Assembly (NCBI GenBank): GCA_959347315.1
Contig: OY365819.1
Location: 23,392,589-23,456,588 of the forward strand
DNA: 64,000 bases
From: Bimastos eiseni
Lineage: Eukaryota; Annelida; Clitellata; Crassiclitellata; Lumbricidae
Direction of reading: 5' to 3'
In this document: positions 56,322 to 64,000 of the stretch, in pieces
Numbering within the stretch: the first letter of the stretch is position 1
How the letters are laid out: the number at the start of each line of letters is the position of its first letter
Translations under genes and position numbers: made by a program
The notes under the pieces: model-generated
What the model saw: the letters and a program-made list of their open reading frames with translations, nothing else
Told to the model about the DNA's origin: nothing
The model's database searches: none

Positions 56322-57540
56322 TTAAGAGCCATAGGCAGACTGGAAGAGGTAGGTTTTCAGGTCAGAGCGAAAAAGAGGCTCACTGAGATAGTTTTGAAGA
56401 TGAGGAGGTAGAGAGTTCCAGATGGAGAGACCGGCAACAGTGAATGACCGCCGGCCGAAGACAAGACGTGTACTAGGGACAACGTACTTACCAGTAAAGG
56501 CCGATCTAAGAGAGGAACGGCCTTTAACAGAGCTGCAAAGTGTGACCATAGAGGACAGATAAGACGGCAGATGACATGTACGCGCTCTGTACATGAGGAG
56601 TGCCAGCTTGTAGCAGATACGCTCACAGACAGGAAGCCAATGTAGAGAACGAAGGACAGGTGTGATGTGGTCTCGGTAGTCCAAGGCACAGTCGTGCAGC
56701 CTGATGCAGTATTCTAGTTAGCGGAAGCAGCGTGCATTCAGGGAGGCCATAGAGTACTGAGTTTCAGTAGTCAAGTCGCGTCAGAGTAAGGCAATGTATC
56801 AGTGTTTTCAGTGATGCAGAGTCAAGAATAGAGCGAAGTTGTCGGATTCTCCGGAGACGAAACAGGCAGGCCCTGGAGATTGCGGCAATTTGAGGTTTGA
56901 GGGAAAGTTTTGAGTAGAGGATGACTGCAAGATCCCGGACAGTGAGTGATGGAGAGAGTAGAGAAGAGGAGGTAGAGAGTTCAGCGCTCTGAGGAAACTA
57001 ACAGGAGCGGTCAAACCAGATGAGTTCGGATTTGCCCGGGTTAAGTTTGAGACCCATAGACAGACTCCATCGCATGATGTCGTCAATGCAGGCACGAAGT
57101 CGCTCTGTAGCATTTGCAACCTCGTTTAGTCACAGATGTACATAGAGTTGAGTGTCATCGGCATAGAGGTGGATTTCCACGCCGTGGTGAGAAGCGATAA
57201 CTGAGAGTGCAGCAGAGTAGAGGATGAACAGCAGAGGCCCTAGGACAGAGCCTTGCGGGACACCAAAGAGCACAGAAGTAATGGATGATACAAGCATGTT
57301 GATGTGAACCTACTGAGTGCGATTAGAGAGGTAAGACAGAAACCAATTGAGAATGGTGCCAGAGATGCCGAAGGAATATTGCAGGACTCTGAGTAGGATG
57401 CAGTGATCTACGCAGTCAAAAGCAGCAGAGAAGTTTAGAAGTATTAGGGCAGTAACATATCCCTTGTCTGCGTCTTGATTGCCAATAACGACCATCCTAC
57501 GACTAGAGAGCATCGGTGTTATTATGATTACAGCAAGGTC
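56322..57540 (-). pseudogene. LINE reverse transcriptase, YADD retained
   Basis: The - strand carries ALILLNFSAAFDCVDHCIL (RT motif with the first catalytic Asp), [33 protein letters not shown] (intact YADD) and SLSMGLKLNPGKSE in pieces. It ends with HWLPVCERICYKLALLMYR and RRSFTVAGLSIWNSLPPHL, stop near 56322. It is the best-preserved LINE here, yet frames change several times and the endonuclease half is absent. Confidence 0.9.
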
Positions 57541-59805
57541 TCGTCAATATCGGTCCGCTACCTCTGACTCAGCTTTGTCTGAGTACAAATTGATCACATG
57601 AAGGCCGTTGTCCGGGCGTTACACTCCATATTTAGAGCTCACCTAATGTAAGACCTCATTATACATGATTCATATCCGTCTGACAGCATTAAAGGAATTG
57701 AATTCCTGCCATCGATACCACGCTCTCAATGATCAGTGCTCTCAATGGAACCGCAATGGTGTCTGAAAGGGTCTGTGATTCGTATGAATAAGGCGTGCAA
57801 CTGGTGGCTGCTAGGTATACAGTAGTATTTCTTTAGTTATTGCATCGAGATTTAGTTTAAGCAACAATACTTTTTCACATTCTAGATTCTTTAGTAATTA
57901 TTAATTTTAGTTATGTTACCAAACTTTAGTTTAAATTTGACCTATGACACTAAGTTGTCGTATGCTGTCCAATATAGCATCTTATTAGTTTTGCGGAAAT
58001 GAAATTTAGTGGCGTTAATTCACTCTCTGTGGTCACTAACTAAAATTCAGCTTATTCAAAAGGAATGACCTTCGTCTATTTCAAAGACCTTAAACAGATC
58101 CACGGCATTATGTTTGTGGTAACTTGGAAGTAAGTGTATTAGTGATATTTAGAGAAAAGACGATTTATGAAAATGCCAGCTGTCCATGATATAAATACAA
58201 AACTAAACGTCTGCGCATTAGCTTATGCTGAACAGTCTGAACCAAGCAACCACAACCTCAGTAGAATGATGGGTTTTTTCTTACAATAAATTAATTATAG
58301 GCTACTCATGCATGCATGCATGAGTATAAAATACGAAATAGTAAATGAACAGAGAACATGAAGATTAAAGAGAGACTGTGAATGGTAAACATTGGAGGAC
58401 GGAATATGTATGGTGAGAGCTGAAGACAGAAATGTAAGAAGACATTAGATAAACGGACGGTCAAGATATAAACACGAATGTCTCGGAATGACCACACTAA
58501 CTCATCGACAATATTTAAGTTGATAATCAGAGGTTAAACACATTGTTAATGTGTTGTCAATTATACAAAATGTCAAAAGTAGATTTCGTTACCTTTGGTC
58601 GATTTAAGAGACTGACTCCTAAGAGTTGACCTATGCCTTCTAAAAATTAAACCAAATTTAGAATAATTACCATGAGATGTAAGATAACCTTAAACGTCGG
58701 TCACAACAATACACTGAAAGATACTATAGCCGGAAGTTACTACACACACGACTGCTGACAGTCCTAGCTATCTTCCTTTGCAGCTTAGAATGTGTGGCCA
58801 AACAGAAAACATTAGGCCTACTTGGATGTGCTATTACACATGTAAGTTCCCTCTCTGTAAAGATTTCCGCTTTTTCGGTGCATAATACATGTCACAATTC
58901 CCATTTTCTGAAATTTATCGCGTACCTTTTATCTGACAAAATGGTATATTATCTTTATTTAACATAATATTAATGTCTTTGTCTTTTGGTCTTTGTCCTC
59001 CTAGGGGAGGTCGGTACGCCCAATGTCACCATTCATCACCATATCACGTCAAATGGTTCATCGACAAACAATTGACGACAAAATGGTTCGCGAACAAGAG
59101 GTTATTATTTTCAATATTTTACGGTGACTCAAAATTTGTCGTCTACTGCATGCCATCAAGTACTCTGTGCAACCCCTCAACAACCGAGTTCGTAATTAAT
59201 GGCCTGCAGCATGCATAATAAAGCAAGTCCATTAAATACCATGCCACTCTATTTTTCCTCAATCCTGAGTGACAATTTTTGGTAAACACACGCGCCGTTG
59301 CTGTTTACGTGCAATGCATTTTAATCGTAATAGGACTATAATGATGCGACAATTTCAAAAATTTTCAGCAGCAATGGTTACAATTGAAATGACTTGGCGA
59401 ATAACTTTGATTTAATAGTAATTCTCCCTGTACTAGTTGGGCAGGACATTATTTCAGAATAATGAAAGGCATCCATGTACAGCCATTGGACATTGGACTG
59501 AAAGACGTGTGTATATATATACATGTACATATATATATACAGGCTAGGCATACGTAGAATAACACTACAGCTGTTCAGCGTATATATTCATCAGCTCTAA
59601 CTAGCGCGTTTGCATTTTTCATAGATCTATTCAGTCTTACCATAATACTTATGAAGTTCTTTGAAGAAGGATTAGGCCTCATTTCTCACTATTCATCAAA
59701 GAAATATTGGAAACGAAGCCACTCGCCACACTGTTACCTACCCCACGAATGATGCAAAAGCATTAACGATGGATGAAACCTAAAATATTTATATAAGCCA
59801 TATCG
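57541..59805. other. No gene recognised
   Basis: AT-rich DNA with a CATGCATGCATGCATGAG run (58309-58326) and TATATATACATGTACATATA near 59514. GACAAA-rich short repeats at about 59045-59145 resemble those next to the minisatellite elements. Confidence 0.5.
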
Positions 59806-59849
59806 AATGCAAAGTGATGGCAAAATATCATGGGCTCTCTCTATAAACA

Positions 59850-60050
59850 CACACACACGCTCTCTTTCTCTCTCTATCTCTCTCTCTCTCTCTCTTTCTC
59901 TCCCTTCCTTGCTCTCTCTCCGTCTCTCTCTCTCTCTCTCCTTGCTCTATAGCTCTGTCATTGTCTCTGTCACTTTCTATCTCTCTGTCTCTGTCTGTCT
60001 CTCCCTTTCTCTCTCTATCAACGTTTTTGTCTGTCTGTGTCTATCTCTAT
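59850..60050. repeat. CT/CTGT microsatellite
   Basis: A long polypyrimidine tract of CTCT and CTGT repeats. It produces a Ser/Leu-rich open frame that is not a gene. Confidence 0.95.
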
Positions 60051-60800
60051 GTGTGATCCCACTATCTTTTATTTCCAGAGCTTAAGGTGTGAAAGGACGG
60101 TCATAGACGGCGTCCAAGCACTTGTTTTCACAGCTGGACGCCGTCCAGCCACTTATTTGGTTACTCTGCCTGGACGACGTCTACGCAACAGTGCAGTTCC
60201 TGTGCGTTATTATCAACAGCATTTAAGTTTTTTTCAAAAATTGGCATAATTACATGAGCATTGTTTTTTAAATTAGGTTTATTTAAACAGTTGCATGATA
60301 TCAGACGCGGATCAAAGCTAGACTCCAGTTGTTGTAATTCTAGAAACACGTTTACTCACTCGATCACATTGACGTAAAGAAAAAAGTTTTGATGTGTATT
60401 TTAACCTTTGAACCGCTAGCAGCTCTAGGCCTCAGAACTTAGGTGTATGATAGTCGCCAGTATAATTTCTTAAATGAATTTTGGGCCTAGTGTATTTGAT
60501 TGGTAAGGCATTAAGGCTTTGACGATCATTATAATATCTTAATCAAATCTTAGAGATATAGAAAGTTAGCAACCATGCCTGGAAAGCGTTGCAACGAACA
60601 AGATAGGCATATCACCACATTCTTCAGGCCTTGTTTGACATTGACAAACTTTTTGACATTCTAAATAGACTAAAATTTAAACTTATTCTTTGAAATATTT
60701 TACCTGAAATTAAAATGATAAATTAAATATAGTATTTCGGCGTTACGGGCTGCACTTGGTTTCATCAGTTTCACCAATGCAAGTAAATCTCTACACGCAT
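60051..60800. other. No gene recognised
   Basis: Short inverted GGACGGCGTCC-like segments occur at 60103-60185 (GACGGCGTCCAAGC, GGACGCCGTCCAGCC, GGACGACGTCTACG). Otherwise nothing. Confidence 0.45.
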
Positions 60801-60804
60801 TAAA

Positions 60805-61130
60805 TCACAACAAATAGTTGACGACAGATAGTCAACGGACAAGAGATTATCGACCAAAATGTCATTTTTGGCTAATTGTATTTGGTTAAATAGAAGTTGG
60901 ATTGGTGATAATAATGCTCGTAAATCCAGCTTCTGCTTCAGCAAGAAATCGGCATATTTTGATCAATCCAACTAAGATCTCAGCAAGCATTATTTTCATC
61001 TTTATAGGGCTTATTATCTATAGGCCTATAGGAAGAATTTCGTTCAGTGATCTTAGTCAAGCATCATAGTTAATGTCAATCCAACTTCTGTTTTACCGAA
61101 GAGCTAGGGCCTACAGTCGACAAAGAATAA
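60805..61130 (-). repeat. Diverged minisatellite-core element
   Basis: Short GACNNNNAGT-type units with CGACCAAAATGTC (60805-60870) adjoin TAAATAGAAGTTGGATTGGTG and inverted forms TCCAGCTTCTGCTT and GATCAATCCAACTAAG. It looks like an old relative of the elements at 15806 and 22360. Confidence 0.45.
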
Positions 61131-61370
61131 CGTTTTACCAAGCATAGTTAACATAGTGCGTAAACAATTTTATCGTCAGCTATTGTTTACGTTGGTGGTC
61201 TGCCTTTGTAATCTTTACTTCTTCACTTTTTGACACTAGCGTCCAGGCACTTCTTTTTTACACTTTAAGCACTGTTTATGACTTACTGGAATGTTATGTT
61301 CTAACTTCTAAAGTTTAAGCCATAACCAAACGAACTCTGGGCTTTCATTTGGGGCATTAGGCCCAGTGCT

Positions 61371-61935
61371 GGGCACGAGACTAAAAACTCAAGACCAAGA
61401 CCGAAACCGAAACCGAAAGGTCCAAGACCAAGACCAATACCGAGTGGTTCGAGACCAAGACCAAGACCGAGACCGATGGTCCAAGACCAAGAGTCCAAGA
61501 CCGACACTCTTTCTTATAAACAAATCAATTTATTAAGACGCTAAAACGGAAAAACACTTAAAACATAAATTTTATTGCTGAAGAATACTAATCTTAATAA
61601 TGGTTCAGAAAAAATTACCAGTTTTGCCAGCCACTCTGAACTTTTGCGAGTTCAGCCCTCGGCTTCAGCGTGAGAATATCACACTATAAATTATAGTATA
61701 CGATAGGCAAATACTTTAAGACTTCTGAACGAGTAGATTAACGTTCCGTTTGAATGGTGTACTTGTACCACGGACCTCGGAATTGTAGGTTAACAGTATC
61801 TACACGTGGCCGACCATATAATTATTAGATTGTTCCAAAACCTTGAAATAAAAATTTTGAAATGACTGGCTCCCATACAAATGCATTTTTTATGCCCATT
61901 GTAACGTGTACATAAACAGAGCCAGCCTTAGCCTA
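61371..61935 (-). mobile_element. Diverged partial copy of hAT-like element 3
   Basis: Homologous to 36544-37090: CAGTGCTGGGCACGAGAC end, AAGACCAAGACCGA repeats, TTATTAAGACGCTAAAACGG, GAGAATATCACACTATAAAT and CACGTGGCCGACCA. Many indels; the far end was not found. Confidence 0.85.
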
Positions 61936-63156
61936 CTTGGCGGAACTATTTAACTGATTGTTAGTAGGCCTACACAAAAACACATCGATTGATTATCTCC
62001 AGACTCCAGACAGAAAAGTATAAATTTTAGATTCATGAATTCACGAATCAAGAAAATTACAACTTAGTACATTAAACACATTGAGCAAGATAAGAAGACA
62101 AAATAGCTTAATAAATAATTAATTAATTTAATTAATTTAATTTAATTTAATTTAATTTAATTAATATCTGAAGTTAACTTTTCGGGCCTTTTTATCGGCA
62201 AAATCTTTAATTATAGCCTGACCGAAAAATACATTTTGGGCGATATTGTTTTCAATGGGCAGAGATTCTAAACTGGAAACTCTTGTGACATTGTAGACCA
62301 CAGTAAATTGAGGGTTGCTGAAATGAACACTATTGCTGAAATTAATCAGGAGTAAGTCCTGATTAAAATGAGTTTATAAAAATTTCGTTCTCCACTTGCT
62401 ACGGTTACAGGAATTGCTTGTAAAAAGTCGCATAGCGATCTACATATTTATCATTGGGGATCGTTTACGATGTGCAGTGAATAGAATGTAGTTGATCTCC
62501 TTAGCATCTCATTTCTAAAGATACACATGTGGTTTATTCACTTAAGACTGGCCGTCGACATATTTAAGTTCTTGGTTCATTAACAGCAATAGTTTATCAA
62601 AGAACTTGTGAGGGACAAGTAAGACAGCTTCGTCAGCAAATAATTAGAAGTTCATGGTTAGAGATATTAGGTAGGTCACTAATGAAGATGAAAGATAGTA
62701 AATAGAGTTTCTTGCCGGACAAAGAATTTAATGAACTAAAGCTTTTACAAACGACCATTGCAGTATACACATTGGTGTCTTTTCAATACGTTGCTCTTGA
62801 CCCAATTCTTTTAAACAATGTTCACTTGACTAGTAAATGTTCACTTCATGTTCTTCTAGATAGATTTGTACGATGGTCTTCAGTGTTATTTGCACGTAAG
62901 ACGCGGCATTATTATTTTACTCACGTAGTCTTTGTCTTCAATTTGAGTTTGTTTGGAAGATTTGGCGGTTTATTACACGATCTGTTCACCAGGCTACAAC
63001 TGTTCACGGCTATCACAACCTTTCAACATGTGTAATTCTCATAAGCCGCTAGATTGAAGCCAGGTCAACGCTAGCTGTCCTATGCAAGGGCCTATCGCAT
63101 GTACACATGCATAAACACTGGTAAGCTGCACGCATGTTACCCACGTCACCCAATAA
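61936..63156. other. No gene recognised
   Basis: Contains a TTAATTTAATTTAATTTAAT tract near 62130-62165. No coding features in the largest open frame (62712-63035). Confidence 0.5.
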
Positions 63157-63305
63157 GTTACTATTGTAACTGTTACTATTGTAACTGTTACTATTGTAAC
63201 TGTTACTACTGTAACTGTTACTATTGTAACTGTTACTATCGTAACTGTTACTATTGTAACTGCTACTATTGTAACTGTTACTATTGTAACTGTTACTATT
63301 GTAAC
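63157..63305. repeat. 15-bp palindromic minisatellite, 10 units
   Basis: Ten units of GTTACTATTGTAACT with three or four single-base variants. Each unit contains the inverted pair GTTAC/GTAAC. As 15 is a multiple of 3, all frames stay open, giving Tyr-Tyr-Cys-Asn-Cys repeats on + and Val-Thr-Ile-Val-Thr or Ser-Tyr-Asn-Ser-Asn on -. Confidence 0.97.
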
Positions 63306-63559
63306 ATAGATTGATTGATTGTGACGCGAAAGGACGCAAAGCAGCTGCTTGATAGGACGAAGATAATGCCACATGCTTCGATCAATACATAATTCTAAAC
63401 AAAGGGGGAACACATCAGCACCAAAGCGTCACGTTGTCATCGTCAATCTCTATTACAATAGAGTGCACCGAGAAGCACAAGAAAGATCATTCGCTGACAT
63501 CATCAGTAGAAACTCGATCAATGATTCACGTGCAGAACAACCGACAGCCTGATGTAGGC

Positions 63560-63780
63560 CTGATGTAGGCTTAGTATTCTGGTAGCGAGGAGAGGTTCGT
63601 ATGTTCAGGAAGATCATTGAGGTTAGGGCTGCAGTAGTCAGGTCGGGTAGAACAGGCAAACCGGAGTGAGGACAGCGATTTAATACTAGGGGGAAAGTGT
63701 TGAGTCAAGGATGACTCCAAGATCCCAAACAATAGACACTGGAGAGGGTAGACTGGAGGAAGTATCGCATTTGCATTTTC
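63560..63780 (-). pseudogene. LINE reverse-transcriptase scrap
   Basis: The stretch AAGTGTTGAGTCAAGGATGA, then CTCCAAGATCCCA, matches AAGTTTTGAGTAGAGGATGA, then CTGCAAGATCCCG, in the LINE at 56905-56940. Flanking sequence is similarly alignable. Confidence 0.65.
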
Positions 63781-64000
63781 GTTTACTTACAATACAGTAG
63801 AGTCGTATGAAAAATTGTGCTTTGCCAATTTTTAGTTTGGAAATATTCATAAATGTCCATATAAATAATGGCGCTGTTGTTCTTTTCTAGTAGTGCAAAC
63901 TTGTGATTGGACGTTTAAAGGAGTAGAAAGTGCGCTATGCAAAAGTAGCATTACAGTTATGTTCGTATATATGTAGTGTCAGTTAAGTTCAGAGCTGGAG

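Noticed and set aside
59807..60085. Ser/Leu-rich open frame
   Set aside because: Translation of the CT microsatellite.
63039..63413. Val-Thr-Ile repeat protein, and Tyr-Cys-Asn repeat on the + strand
   Set aside because: The 15-bp minisatellite is open in all frames; no signal peptide or conserved flank supports coding.

Overview
The window is animal nuclear DNA: spliceosomal introns of up to 9 kb, coding exons of 80-600 bp, many LINE and hAT remnants, microsatellites and a 200-N scaffold gap (31244-31443). The channel gene, the types of repeat-borne genes and the very frequent palindrome GTAGGCCTAC suggest a marine invertebrate, possibly an echinoderm or hemichordate. That placement is an inference and is not proven by the sequence.

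The dominant structure is a 22-kb inverted repeat. Bases 1-22055 reappear as their reverse complement at 31444-53488. Coordinates of paired bases sum to 53489 near the ends and 53499 near the centre, because two small indels intervene. I found only five differences: three substitutions (4041, 6729, 21801), one G in a poly-G run, and three GAC repeat units. The right arm starts at the first base after the N gap and the left arm reaches base 1 of the window. The likeliest reading is that two overlapping contigs were scaffolded in opposite orientation. The non-redundant locus is then about 41.7 kb: reverse complement of 64000-31444, then 22056-31243. A real, recent palindrome is the alternative.

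The main gene is a seven-exon DEG/ENaC (acid-sensing-channel-like) sodium channel subunit on the + strand, 4760-23678. It is complete and predicted to be 529 aa. The right arm holds exons 1-6 of the same gene on the - strand; exon 7 is absent because the sequence stops at the gap. The introns hold hAT elements with perfect 8-bp target duplications (12923-14725, 16058-16955, 19106-20607), two MITE-like elements, a minisatellite-bearing element with inverted ends, a LINE reverse-transcriptase relic, a broken repetitive gene and SINE-like tRNA derivatives.

Between the channel's last exon and the gap lies a four-exon gene on the - strand (29027-25150). It resembles the uncharacterised proteins carrying a DxxxGQNKN core (DUF7869-like), with two apparent frameshifts and a promoter-like NRF1 site plus E-box upstream. 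A decayed copy of its last exon lies just downstream of it.

Beyond the right arm, 53489-57540 is a cluster of truncated LINEs of the CR1/L2/jockey type in both orientations. The remainder to 64000 has no recognisable gene. It holds a CT microsatellite, a diverged copy of the third hAT element, a 15-bp palindromic minisatellite and another LINE scrap.
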